From positions 434,001-498,000 of the forward strand of contig JAJEKV010000086.1 in the NCBI GenBank assembly GCA_021234155.1: DNA of 64,000 nucleotides, in the 5' to 3' direction. A model generated the notes under the pieces. That model was given only the letters and a program-made list of their open reading frames with translations, made no database searches and was not told the origin of the DNA. The stretch is from Isoetes taiwanensis. Lineage: Eukaryota > Streptophyta > Lycopodiopsida > Isoetales > Isoetaceae. The position numbers and the translations under genes are program-made. Below, piece after piece: positions 22,037 through 33,834 of this stretch. The stretch's first letter is position 1. Every line of letters begins with the position of its first letter.

Positions 22037-22284
22037 GGTTGGTCTTTCTCAGAAACTCTTCTATGAAATCATAACCGTTAATTTTACTACACGGAGTTCG
22101 TGGCAAGGTTTTTAGCCGTCTAGCTGGAATGATAGGTCATGGTTGACAATTATATACGAACATGTAGACATATGGTGCAGTTATAGACTTTTAAACCTCC
22201 TTTCGGTGTCATATTAGCTCCTTAACCTAGCTAGCTACAATTCTTTTCCCCTAGGCTAGACCATTTGTCTCCCTTAGTCTCTAT

Positions 22285-22470
22285 GTGATTGTCAATACTT
22301 ATCGGACTCTTGTGTGTATAGGGAGAGCCCTTGTTGTTTGGTTATCATTACTAGTGCATTACTGATAACTAGTTATTAGTACCGGTGGAGTATTTATAAG
22401 TAGTTATCAGTACTATTCCATCCATACAAGCCTGATACGATGGTCATCGATCTTTGCCTCGGATAACAAA
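22285..22470 (+). repeat. dispersed repeat pair, copy A
   Basis: Shares ordered blocks with 42388-42530: GGACTCTTGTGTGTA (GACTCGTGTGTAAA in the other), GAGAGCCCTTGTT, TTTGGTTATCA, GTGCA, TATTTATAAGTA and AGCCTGATA. Both copies contain an inverted AGTACT/AGTACT core. It is non-coding and could be part of an LTR or a MITE; the ends were not resolved. Confidence 0.5.
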
Positions 22471-22647
22471 AAATGTGTGGCCTTGGACGTACAGCCTCGA
22501 TCCTCGCCTGTGGTTGTGCCAATTGTTGCAGAGGAATCTCATAACTCACCTTCCTCATATTTGCATGCTTCAAAAGATCTTTTTAGCAAATGGGTCGAAT
22601 GACAGTCGAACAACTATTTCGTAATGTTATATTATGTTATCTTCGGT

Positions 22648-25571
22648 ATAAATTTAACACCTCTCTTCTCAATTCTGAGAGATTTTGTGTTGATTTTAGG
22701 AATTTCTACTCCAGTCTTCCTAGGGTTAAAAGCAATGATAATCATTCCATGAGAGATTTTTATGCTAATATTAAGGCTGCCAAATCTTGGATCAAGGGCT
22801 GGTCTAAAACTTATCATGCTGAGAAAAACAAAGAGAAGTTGTCTCTGCTTCAGGAAATTAAACAGGTTAGAATTCAGCTTCAAATGGATCCCAAGAACCT
22901 TGATCTTCATTTGCTGGAGGGTAACCTTGAGAATGCCATCAAAATCATAGAGGAATCTGAGGCAAAAGGTGTTGCCATCAGATGTAAGCTCAAATATCAT
23001 TCGAATATGGACAATGACAATTCAAAATTCTTCTTTCGAGTTGCCAAGAATAGGCTCCTGAAATCTAATATCTCCTTTGTGCTGAATGATGATAATTCTA
23101 TCATTGACAATTATGTTGACATCTCTGCTTTCTTTAGTGGGAAATATAAAGCTCTATTTTCTGACACTCAGAGAGACTCTCAAGGTAATCCTAAGCCTAA
23201 CTCTAAGGCTGATGAATTTTTCAATATGGTGGATTCTTTGCCTAATTTGTCCAATCCTCACCAAAATCTTCTTATGAATGACAATCTGAGCATTCCTCCA
23301 AATTGTGAGGAGATCTATGCCACTCTTAAATCTTTTCAAAAAGGTAAGAGCCCGGGCCCTGATGGGTTTCCCCCTGAATTTTACATTGCTTTTTGGGATA
23401 CTATCAAATCTGATTTTGTGCACATGGTTCAGGGATTTTGGAATTCAAATCATCTTCACCCTGCCATATCTGCTGGCTTGATCTCTCATTCCCAAATCTG
23501 ATGATCCCAAATATTTCTCGGATTGGAGACCTATATCTTTAACTAATTCCTCTTACAAAGTATGTGCCAAAATCATTGCAAATAGAATTAAAGGGCATTT
23601 GCAAGATATCATTAGTCCTTGTCAATCTGCTTTCCTTCCAAACAGATATATCTTGGATAATTACATTGCTGCCATGGAAGGCCTTCACTGGAATAATCAC
23701 ACTAATCAAGGTTGTATCCTTCTTAAGCTTGATTTCTCAAAGGCCTTTGATTCTGTGCATTGGGACTTCATTGATTTTGCTCTAAGGAAAATTGGCTTCT
23801 CAAATAAAATCATTCAGCTAATTCTTGGTCTTAATTCCAGATCCCAATCATCTGTTCTTATTAATGGTTCCCATGAGCATTTTCTCCTTTAGCCAAAGGA
23901 GTGAGGCAAGGTTGTCCTTTAGCCCCCTACATCTTTATTGCTGTCACTGAAATTTTGACTAGAGTCATTAATCATCAACAGCAAATTGGAAATATCAAGG
24001 GTTTAATTTTACTTGATAATACTTCCAACATGAATATTCTCCAGTATGCTGATGACTCATTCAGTTTTCTTAAAAATGATCCTCATAACATTGGGAATTA
24101 CCTAAATATTATTACCTGCTTTGGTGCTGCTTCTGGCATTAATTTGAATTTGGACAAGTGTTCTATCATGGGGGAAACAAATCAACAATCTATTCTTGGG
24201 ATTAAATGTTTTCAGACTTCTCAAGTTATCAATTTGTTGGGAATGCCATTATCTTTAGACTCTAATATTAAGGGTTTCTGGTCTTCTATTCTTTCTCGGA
24301 TCAAAAGAAAGTTAAATAATTATGGTAACTGTTTGTCTCTTGCTGGTAGATCCATAATTGCAAATGCTGTGATTGCCAGCTCTCACATCTACTTTCCCTC
24401 TGCTTTGCTCGCCCCCAAAAATGTCTATCTTCAGCTTGAGAGAATTGTCAGGAATTTTATCTGGGGAAAAATCATTTGGTTAGCTGGAATCACATCACAA
24501 GATCTAAATCTCATGGGGGTATTGGTTGCAAGAATTTATTTTTGCAAGGAGTGGCTTTAGCTGGCAAGCATGTCTAGAGAGCTATTTTTCATAAAGACAA
24601 TCCAGCCTCTGTTTTCATTAAATACTGGTTTCAAAATTGTGGTATTAATGGGCATCCCTCTATCAGTCAACAACTTCCCTCCTCTATTTTCTTTGGTATT
24701 AATCCAGCTAAAAATATCTCCCTTCTCATGAGAAATTTGGTATTAGCCTGGAACAGGATCTCAAATTTCATGACTCACAATAATCTAGATCTTTTCCAAT
24801 TGACTACATCTCTTTTCTGGAATCCTATCTTATCCAAAGAGAATGACATCCCTCTTGCTATCAATCATCCCAAGATTTATAAAAAAATGGTCTCTGTATG
24901 GAATTACTTCAGTTGGGGATCTTAGAATAAATGACAGATGGATCTCGTGGACTGCTCTCAAAAGGAAAATTGGTGGAACCTCTTCTTATAGGAGCCTCTT
25001 CAAGCATTTAAAGGCCAATTTATTTTCTCTCAACATTAACACTATGAATTCTAATATTGATTGGTCTTGTAAGGGGAAATACATTTATAAAGTTTCCATG
25101 ATTTATAAAATGTTAGCTTACAACAACACTCCTTCAAAAGCTAAAATCTACTGGAGCCTAAATGATGAGGAAGTTTATAGAGTCCACAGGAACACTTGGT
25201 TATCCTACTGCCCTCCAAAAGTTTCTTATTTCATCTGGTTGCTAGCTAACAAAAGCTTATCCAATTTAGAGAGCATTGCAAAGCATTACAGTCCATCTAG
25301 ATTGAAGCATGGCCTTAATCCTATTTCTGATAATTGTCTTCTTGGATGCAATTGTATTGAATCTATGATCCATATTTTCCTCTGTCCCAAATTAGAGCCT
25401 CTCTGGATTTGGTGCCAAGATGTCTTATCCATCAACAAGCCAAATAATTTAATTGATCTTCTGATGAATAATGACAAGTTTGTTAATACCTTATTTTTCA
25501 CTGTTATATGGAATATATGGAGGCACAGAAATAGATGCATTCATGGAGGTCATGCTATTTCTATCTGTTGA
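22648..25571 (+). pseudogene. L1 LINE ORF2 (reverse transcriptase and zf-RVT), frameshifted
   Basis: Reverse transcriptase blocks appear in order: KGKSPGPDGFPPEFY (about 23341), DWRPISLTNSSYKV (about 23524, after a frameshift), QSAFLPNRYILDN, LKLDFSKAFDSVHWDF, VRQGCPLAPYIF (after a stop near 23892), the catalytic QYADDSFSF at about 24044 and NLNLDKCSIM. The zf-RVT part follows with SYFIWLLANKSL, a cysteine-rich NCLLGCNCIESMIHIFLCPK and WNIWRHRNRC. Frames change near 23490, 23895 and 24560. The YADD site is intact, so the parent was a functional L1 polymerase. Confidence 0.85.
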
Positions 25572-25589
25572 ATTAAAGTAAATATTATG

Positions 25590-26199
25590 CATGATCTGCA
25601 AACATTTGCAACTGCTCACAGGATTCAAAATGAGGAAAATAGTTATGACAACAAGTGGAATTTCATTGGTTCATTTTGTGGTCAATATAAATTATTCAAT
25701 TTGTATTGTTCTCAGGCACATACTAATTTATTTTCTGATGTTGATGCTAGAGTACCTGAGGTTCTGTGATCGTCTACTGGACACAAGCTTTGACTGCTTT
25801 GAGGCTGAAAGAAATTTGAGCAACTTTGACACCCAGGTCAATGCTTATGCTGATTTTGATTGGAAATCCAAAATTCCAGATAGATTGTTTCCTATGCTTC
25901 ATGAATTTCCAGTCAGGGAAATTCAGTGGGCCTATGAGTTCTGCAAGAGCACCTACCAAATGAACATCTTATTCTGGTTTTTGGAGATTCACAACATGCA
26001 GATGACAGATAGCCAGTTTGAGTTTTACAGAGAATGTTACTATTACCACAGGGGCAAGGCAGATGCATATGGAAATCTATTGCTCATCATGGCAACCTCT
26101 TGTGTAAATGATCTTCTGGAGGCTCTGGATTGGGGAAGTAATACCAACCACATTTTACAGCCTGCCTTTACAGACCATTTCACATATCTGGACCACTGA
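25590..26199 (+). other. extra C-terminal frame of the L1 LINE, unknown domain
   Basis: After the zf-RVT stop at about 25571, coding-like text continues for about 150 codons: RNLSNFDTQVNAYADFDWK, RLFPMLHEFPVREIQWAYEF, QFEFYRECYYYHRGKADAYG, LLIMATSCVNDLLEALDW and a stop near 26199. It is helix-rich in appearance, has no RNase H signature and no family I know. It lies between zf-RVT and a 330-bp 3' UTR of the same insertion, so it belongs to the element. It could be a C-terminal extension of ORF2 after a frameshift or a third ORF. Confidence 0.55.
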
Positions 26200-26529
26200 A
26201 AGCATCTCATACCATAATTCTCTTGTTTCTCTCACTTTTTGGCTCAATTGTGTTTACACAGGTTTTCTTCAGTTGATCATTTGAACTGATCGGATCAGTT
26301 AAAGGAGACTTCAAAAGGAGAATCAAAAATCCAGTTCTATTTTACTGATGCTACATTCTACTCTACCTTAGAAGTGTTTTTTGTTATTACTATTTGGGCT
26401 GCTCTTGCCTTCAGCATCTAGTTTTAATAGCTATTAACTTTAATAGCTTTCATAACACTTCTAGCAACAACATGTTGCCCAATATGTATTTTCTGATCTT
26501 TAATTAATGGAAAAAATATCCCATTCTCT

Positions 26530-26567
<38 letters not shown>

Positions 26568-26571
26568 CGGT

Positions 26572-27415
26572 TATGCTATGTGTTATCTTCTAACTAATGG
26601 TTTGAGTGATGGCTCATACAACTATTCTAGTCAGTTCTATTACGTTATCAACCTTGTTAATTTGGGAGGGACACCATCACAGAAGCTTGTCTTCGAATTT
26701 TTGCAGTTCTGAAAAAGAAGCATGTGCAACGATCCCTCTCTTTGAGCCATTGCAGGCCTGCTTTGACTCGAGCATGATGAATTGACTCAATTTCCATCCG
26801 TCTAATGCTAGCATCACATTCCATAATTTGCTCTCCAATCCATTCAAATGCAAGTTTTTAGCATCCTATCTATATGACTAACATTTTCTACTATACCCAA
26901 TTTATTATATAGAGCATCCCCCCAGCCTTGTACCCCCATGCCATGCTATGACAATACAATTACACTCTGAGTAATTATCTAGAGTATCAACCCTATACCC
27001 TACAACTATAGTACAATAACAACTACCAAAATGGCAGCCATCAAGTCTACTAACATTCATCTTTTGCTGATCTACAACTTCATGGTTAGCGACTGCAATA
27101 ATTTAATATGCCTCTAATATTTCTTTTCCTATGTGTAAGTTTTTATTTATGATGGCATTGAAGAAAATAATGACGGCTACTTGACATATGTTGTTTCTAT
27201 ATATCTTCGTTACAGGGGATTCATTTAGTAATACAACTGAATTTGCTTTTACCTAAGCATTGTGCCTAATATTATGGAGCAAAACTTTTATGTTTTGACA
27301 CCATTTTCTTGTGCAATCTTCAAAGTACATAAACAAGAATGGAGCATAAATTTTCTAGAGTGGTCTTGTTGCATCCAATTTTATACTCTTACCAGAAGTA
27401 CTAACTCAATATGGT
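26572..27415. other. short intergenic stretch between two LINEs
   Basis: No gene or shared repeat recognised. The 5' boundary of the second LINE could not be fixed by a target duplication. Confidence 0.45.
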
Positions 27416-28863
27416 TACAATTTGCTTGATTACAATAATTACAAATTAGAAGGGCTAATCCACAACTTTGTCTGGGGAGGGAATGAAGAAGGGGCAGTGG
27501 TCAAAATCGCTTGGTGGAAGTGCAAGAGAGATAAGACAGAAGGAGGAATTGGAATGGTTGACATATCATTACAGAGCAAAGTATTAATAGCCAAATTCAT
27601 ATGGAAAATCCTACAGAAAGAGGTGAAGTCTCTAGGTATGCACCTCATCAACCAGGCTCTATTAGCGTCATGTAAGCATAGTAAGCCCTCCGTCAAAGTC
27701 CCACTCCCATGGCCACTCCTTTTTTATCTTAAGCCATGTAGAGAAGCTTCTCCATTCCTGAAGGGATTAATTTCGGCTTGGAAAATCATAAAAAAACTAT
27801 TTACACTTGACATCAACAAATTCGAAGCAGAAACCTCCCCTTATGGTGGGTACAAGTGGTTCTGCACAACAAACAGGGCCCCTTAGGTATGGTGGCTGAT
27901 GCAAGGATCGTAAAGAGGTGGAAAAATTGTGGAATAGATTCTTGTGCTCAATGGTACAAGGGAGAGCAATTAGTCAGTTGGGCAGAATTTCAGGTACGTT
28001 TTGCCTTAAAGGACGCAGACAAAATAATATGGGAAAGTGTGGCCACAGTACTTCCAAACACTATAACTACAGGAGATCAAAATCCATGGGTTTTGCACCC
28101 CGTGATTTTGCCAAACAAGTTTGTGAAATCAAGTTACAGAAGCTTGAGGACTAAGGGTTTACTTCCAATACCAACCAAATGGGAATTAGTAATCACGGAG
28201 GAAAACCTCAAAAACATCTGGAGAGATGCGTGGCAGAAATACCTTCCCCCTCGGATACATGCTTTCCTCTGGCAAGTGATACACAGGGTTCCAATGGTTA
28301 ATCAACTAGTCTCAAAATGGGACAATAACGTCAGCCTAGTATGCCCCTTGTGCGAGGCCGAACATGAATCCTTAGAACATTGTCTGGTGGAATGTGAGAA
28401 GCTGCAAGTAGTATGGGCATGGAGTCTGGATAGCTTTGAATACCCGTTAGGTGCCAAGGAACTGTTGTTGGGAATCCTTCCCCTAGAATGGTGCACCACG
28501 AAGAAGGTGGCCTTTTATATAGCTAGGGCCTGGACAATCTGGTCAATATGGAAAAGGAGAAACGCCTTGGTCTTCGATGAAAATCAAGAAGACATATCAC
28601 CACATCAGCTTCTACATATAGTACTTGAAAGGCTGAAAAAATTCAGGCTAGCCTTCGAGGGAGAAGAAGAAGTAAAGGTCGAAATATGGGGAACCTACTT
28701 AAGCTTACACTAGGAAGTACAAGGGAATAGTGCAAGAAGGAGCCATGTAGCTATCCTCATCTCAGTTTCGTAGATGAGTACACCCCTGCCATGTGGCTTT
28801 GTACCATTCCTTTAAAGTAAATAAAGTCTATTTTTTATCCCTCAAAAAAAAAAAAAAAAAAAA
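27416..28863 (+). mobile_element. 5'-truncated L1-type LINE, 3' third of ORF2
   Basis: Two overlapping frames (27422-27886 and 27856-28713) carry the end of an L1 ORF2: LEGLIHNFVWGG, KIAWWKCKRDKTEGGIGMV, FIWKILQKE, then the zf-RVT region with WQKYLPPRIHAFLWQVIHRV, CPLCEAEHESLEHCLVEC and ARAWTIWSIWKRRNALVF. One frameshift joins the two frames near 27880. The element ends in an A-run at 28843-28863. It belongs to another L1 lineage than the copy at 22.6 kb and lacks the extra C-terminal frame. Confidence 0.85.
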
Positions 28864-28892
28864 ACAAGTAAAAGATATAGAACTACATAAGG

Positions 28893-29005
28893 TTGTTTTT
28901 GGGTTGCCCCTAGGGGGGCAATCCCTTGGTTACGTGGGTTTTTGGCATCTTTGGGGTATATGCTAACATATACCTGAAATATGCGAAAAACTGCTTCAAA
29001 CTCCC
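28893..29005 (-). repeat. GGGCAACCC dispersed repeat, copy 4
   Basis: Plus-strand order is reversed relative to copies 1-3: TTTTTGGGTTGCCCCTAGGG, ACGTGGGTTTTTGGCAT, GGGGTATATGCTAACATATA. It begins about 30 bp after the A-run of the LINE. Confidence 0.7.
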
Positions 29006-29196
29006 TATCGGCTGTAAATTGGCAGTCGCCCCTGTTGCTGGGCGGCCGCTGTGCAAACCTTCTAACCGAAAAATCGAGGTTGCCATATCCACGCCAGTGA
29101 AGGACTGGTCATTTGCATGCCAGATTTATGCGATTTCCAAGCAAAACCATGGCGAACGAGCTTATACAGGTGGTCCTATTATGGATGCCGGATTTA

Positions 29197-29467
29197 TGGG
29201 TGCATATTCACACGGGGGGTTACTCCGAGCATCGAGAGCTGTCGGATGGGCATATTTGCCCTTTATTCCAAGATCTGGACCGTACATAACGATCCTCGTT
29301 TGTGGGGTATGCATGTACAAGTTTTTGTATACTGTATATTAAGATTTGCAAAATACTATAAGGTTTGAGAGAATGTACTTAATGGTGTTAATTTTGTACA
29401 TGTATTGTAAATATATTTTTGGGGCTCCCGCTGCCCTACGTAACCCCCCCGTGTGAATATGCACCCA
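29197..29467. mobile_element. 271-bp segment with 26-bp terminal inverted repeats
   Basis: GGGTGCATATTCACACGGGG at 29198 is matched in reverse complement by CCCCGTGTGAATATGCACCC ending at 29466, and the match runs over about 26 bp with one extra C. The interior has no clear coding sense. No obvious target duplication was seen, so superfamily is open; it may be a MITE or a fold-back segment inside a larger repeat. Confidence 0.55.
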
Positions 29468-31038
29468 AACCAAAGGGGGTTTAAGGGGGATTTTAATTTA
29501 AAAGTGTTAATAGTTTGTGTTAATAATGTTAATGGTAGTTGTGTGTTGATTGTTATATTAAAAAAAATTTTGGGCCCTTCGGGCCCTAACTAAAGCAAAC
29601 ATAGGTAAACTTTATGGGCCAGTTAGCATGTTTATGTAAGTATGTAAGTGCCAAGAAATATACACTATAGAGGTTGTTTATGTAAGTACAGAAGTGCCAA
29701 AAAATAAATAACTGTAAGAATATGGTGATCTGTCAGTATTAGAATAAAGATAAACAGATAAAGAACATATGGAAACAATAAAGGAAACCATAATATAGGA
29801 GTTTTAATTCCATATCGACATGCGTTTTACAAAGATCAGCAAATAGGACCATCTTTGTATCTTACGTCTATGTAAGATACATCTAATGCTTGCAAGTTAT
29901 ATATAAAATGCATTAATTAGAACTATTTTAAGAAACAAGAACAAACAAATAAACCTATTGTTCAATCCTGAGCATGGCAACTATATTCTGCCATAGGGTC
30001 ATATGAACACTAAAATCTATTCTATTTCAGGTACATTGTGATATGAACACTAAAATCTATTCTATTTCAGGTACATTGTGCATTGCAGATACAAGATTTG
30101 TGGATGCCAATTTTTTGTGCATCTATAGAAGCCAATATGTTAATGTCGCAGGCAATGTAAAAGGCCTGCATAAATGAGTGGTTAACTATCTAAAATAATA
30201 ATAGTAAATTGAGGTTATGATGATGTTTCGAGAAGTCAAAATCCCACCTTCAACATCTTGTATAGAAGAACTAGTGGAGCGCATGAGATGGCTACTGTTT
30301 CCACACTTCAAACTTCACCTAAAGAGAAAATAATCTGGGTGCTCAAACGGAAGTTGGGCCATAAACAAGAGAATGTCATTTACGAACATTCTGAAAAGCT
30401 ATTCTACTATGAATAAGCAGATAAATTATTTCATAGACCACCTTACATCCCATTATCCGCACTGTATATATGATCCATTGTTGGTCCTGTACTAAAACCA
30501 AGATTAAGACACTGCCCACAAATTTGAAAGGCGTTTGAAAGAAATGGAAGATTCATACCTCTGAAGAAGTTGGACCTCACAGGCCATGACATCCAAAGTA
30601 ATGGAAGGCGACAAAATATACTTCAGGCTTCCACCAGTCTTTATAATTTTCATGAATCGACCACACACCTGCTGATGTGCTAAAAATAGAGGCATGAAAA
30701 TGAGAAAGGAAATGTGCCTCCTCAATCTATACCTGGCCAAAATAGATTCAGTAGGATAGCAAATTCGTTGATTAAAAACAATACTGTGCATGTAAATAAT
30801 CATATCCATTGCAGGTAGCGATTATTCTAATAGATAGAATAACCTTATGCAACAAACAGAATCCACAAAAAATCAACTCCGAATAGAGTGCTTGTTGTGG
30901 TTTACCTCTGCGGGCCTCTGCGAGCTGGCTAGCCAGGATACTTGCCAACAGAGCTGTTTCACACCACATAAAAGACAGGAAAGCTTTGACATCTAAGTAA
31001 CTTACAGGGTTAGCAAGCCTTAGTTTGCCAAAAGAAAA
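29468..31038. other. intergenic stretch with a perfect 40-bp tandem duplication
   Basis: No gene recognised. At 29569-29589 TTTGGGCCCTTCGGGCCC can form a tight hairpin. At 30001-30040 and 30041-30080 a 40-bp unit beginning ATATGAACACTAAAATC is duplicated without any difference, which implies a recent event. A minus frame at 30504-30809 is open but unrecognised. Confidence 0.5.
30001..30080. repeat. perfect 40-bp tandem duplication
   Basis: Two adjacent identical 40-bp units start at 30001 and 30041 with ATATGAACACTAAAATCTAT and end GGTACATTGTG. Confidence 0.97.
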
Positions 31039-31768
31039 TCAGAATAGGAGCACCGAGCGATCATAAATAACCCTGATAATGTTATCTACTGGTCCTTTAG
31101 CAAGAGCATAAGCTACAACAAGTACTTCGGGGTGCCCACACAGAACATCTTCTTCTTGATCTGCTCCTAGATCCGCTGTTGGATCTATTTGTGTCAAACG
31201 ATTACTCAAGTTCCTCAATATGTGCTGCATTTCCTTGTTCAGTGGCCGCCTTCTCTGGCAATGAAATCTTGGATGTGGCTGCTAACATCAACCCATGCTT
31301 TTCCTCTCCTATGCTTCCTGCATTGTTTTTCAGCTTAAGGTCTTGAATATATGCAGCATCATTGAACATCTGGGCATTGGAATACATATTTGACATGAGA
31401 ACGTAACCCGCTGCATGCTGTGGATTTGACTGCACAATTTGATCAAAACAGCGCCTTCCAATCTCCATGTTGCTGTATCTCCTGCACGCTGCAAGCAAAG
31501 ATGTCCACATAGCAGCATCAGTTTTAACATTCTGAAGTAAATTCTCTGACTCCTTAGCTTTCACATTCAGAAGTAATTCCTCTGCCTCCTTCAAAAGGCC
31601 TGCACTGCCAAGGAAGCATCTAAAACAAACATCCCGGAATCTCTGTTTGCTACTACCTGCACAAACAAAAGCAAACTCTAAATCGGTCTTGTTGCTGCAA
31701 GCTGTTGAGACTGGCTTTGATTTCCTACACCCACCAGACCCAACCTCTCGTCCGACTAAGGAGTTCAT
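31039..31768 (-). pseudogene. PPR-DYW protein pseudogene, 3' end
   Basis: The minus-strand frame has the end of a PLS-class PPR protein: SAGLLKEAEELLLNV, DAAMWTSLLAACRRYSNMEI and the E-motif stretch AAGYVLMSNMYSNAQMF. A stop at 31202-31204 after HIEELE is bypassed only by a frameshift, after which a degenerate DYW domain follows with CGHPEVLVVAYALAKGP (the HxE zinc/catalytic motif of the cytidine-deaminase-like fold kept as HPE) and IIRVIYDRSV. The CxxC part downstream is lost. DYW proteins edit organellar transcripts (C to U). The frameshift and the missing CxxC make this a pseudogene. The first 45 codons after the ATG at 31768 are not PPR-like. Confidence 0.8.
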
Positions 31769-32690
31769 CCTTTGCCTTCACCTGCCGATCCCTGCAAAAA
31801 GGAAATAGAATCGAAGAAGGAATAAAGCCCTAAAATGGTTTTTTCGATGCTTGCATGTCTTTCATTCAAGATATGTTGGAATTCATAGTTCGAACCATTA
31901 GAAAGTGCACAAAAAATTATTGTAAGCGTATGCGCACTCTAGATATACGCATTAGTACATGCAATCAAATACACCACTAAACCATAGCAAAATCATATTG
32001 AAAATCGTACAAAAATACAAAAGTAACCCCCTGTTATTATGCTACATATTGCAATTTTGGCTCACTATTCAATCACCTCCAAGCACTGGTAAGCACCACT
32101 ACCTTCCCTCCTAATCATTTTGGCAAAACCGGAATTTGAGGCAAAATGACTCATTTTTAGGTCAATTAGTTTCAAATCGTCAAAAGCAAGAGCAAGCAAG
32201 TAATGTCTGCGATTCATCATCTTGACGAGGATATTATTGTGATTTGTAAAAACCTTACCCATACATTGTCAGAGGAATGTGGTTGAAATACATTTCAGAT
32301 AAAGATTATTATGTTACCCTTTGTGCTGTCATGGATCCTTTTTCCTTGATCCGACTTCTGATTTAACAAAGGACTCATTAGAAAGTGGAGTATAAGCGGG
32401 CTTGTGCTTCTTGATTTAGGTACATGCCTTGAAAGGCCCTTTGTGATTGGTTGCATTTCTATTTAAACCAAAAGAAGAAGTGGGTATGTTGCTACTCTGG
32501 CGATGCAAATTCTTGCTCGAAAAGCATGAGATTGGTTTATGATTGTAACAATCGTGGTGATTACACAACTACCAAACAGAAAACTGCATGTCCAACAGTG
32601 TTTTACCAATGGCATGACATACAATTCCAGATGAGACAAGATGGTTAAATGCTAAGAAAGATCTCAGTTGGACAGTGCATGCTTCAGAAA
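31769..32690. other. intergenic stretch, nothing supported
   Basis: Short frames only. The plus-strand frame at 32451-32648 leads towards the PPR pseudogene but shows no repeat motif. Confidence 0.4.
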
Positions 32691-32699
32691 TGGAACTTA

Positions 32700-33834
32700 G
32701 CTTGGCTTGTGCATAACCTCTTTCATTCTAGGCCAATTGTTGGTAAAGCAGTAGAGCATAAAACACGCCTTTATATGCATAATCTATTTTCATATAGTGC
32801 ACCCGAAAAACATGGTCATATGGAATGCAATAATATCAGGTTTTACAGAGAACGGAGCCCATAATCAAGCTGTAGGCCTATTTTGGCAAATAGCCTTATG
32901 TGGTTATAAGCCAGATAAGGTGACATACACAACTGTTCTCAGTGCCTGTACGAGTGCAGACAAGTTATAATTGGGTAGACATGTCCAGGCACATGTCATC
33001 AAAGATAAGTGGGAGTCCAATAACATTGTGGGCAGCATACTTGTTGATATGTATGTTAAATTTGGACAGCTTGATGATGCCTGCGGTGTTTTTGATAGAT
33101 TGCTTGAACAGGATGTAATTTCATGGAGTATGATGATTCCAGGATATGCAGAACATGGTGATGTGGGTAAGGTCTTCATTATATTCGCACATATTCAATG
33201 CAAGGGATTCCAGCCTGATACAATTATCTATCTGAGTGTGCTATCTGCATGTGCAAAAGTAGGATGTCTGGAATTAGGTAAAGCTATTCATATGGAGTGT
33301 AATCGTGTCTTGACTCATGGATGTTGCTTTGGAAAGCAGTATTATGAACATGTATGCAAAGTGTGGAAGCATTGGGTATTCCTTTCTAGTTTTTATTAAA
33401 CTACCTGTTAAAAATTTGATTGTTTGGAATGCAATGCTGTAAGCGTTTGCGAGCCATGGTAATGATATCGAAGTTTTAACTCTTTTGTATGATATGCAAT
33501 ACCATGACCTAAGGCCAAATTGGGTTACCTTTGTTTCTATTCTTACTCCATGTAGTCACGTGGGTCTAATCAATACAGGTTGTCACTACTTTGTGGCTAT
33601 GAGTGTAGTTTGTGGAATATACCCAATGCTCAATCATTATGTTTGTATGGTTGATCTTCTTGGACGAGCAAGTTGTCAATGTGAAACAATAGACCTTATT
33701 GCTATGATGCCCGTCCCAACTAATATGTTGATTTTGACTGCACTTCTTTGTTCCTGTAGACTATATACTAATATGGAGTGTGCAAGTTATGCCATAGCAG
33801 AGATTCTCAAGTTGGGCACTTGCAACTTATAGAG
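32700..33834 (+). pseudogene. PPR-protein pseudogene (plus strand)
   Basis: PPR text runs through at least three frames: CGYKPDKVTY-like and TTVLSACTSADKL near 32900-32965, an in-frame TAA, then from 32971 GRHVQAHVIKDKWESN, ILVDMYVKFGQLDDACGVFD, QDVISWSMMIPGYAEHGDVG and TIIYLSVLSACAKVGCLELG. A frameshift follows near 33330, then from 33485 MYDMQYHDLRPNWVTFVSIL, NHYVCMVDLLGRAS and a degenerate E-motif start. There is no DYW tail. It is unrelated in position to the minus-strand relics and is heavily decayed. Confidence 0.85.

Larger units (their letters stand above)
22648..26562 (+). mobile_element. 5'-truncated L1-type LINE with target duplication
   Basis: An L1 ORF2 lacking its endonuclease begins at about 22648 and the element ends in 33 A at 26531-26563. 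The 9-bp sequence atcttcggt stands at both sides (22639-22647 and 26563-26571), as expected for target-primed reverse transcription of a 5'-truncated copy. Inside are the pre-RT region, reverse transcriptase, zinc-knuckle region (zf-RVT) and an additional downstream frame. Relatively few frameshifts suggest a young copy. Confidence 0.85.

Noticed and set aside
22632-23000. 122-codon minus frame
   Set aside because: Antisense shadow of the L1 ORF2.
28926-29342. 138-codon plus frame with PIGCKLAVAPVAGRPL
   Set aside because: It crosses a dispersed repeat copy and one arm of the 26-bp inverted repeat; no domain, so probably not a gene.
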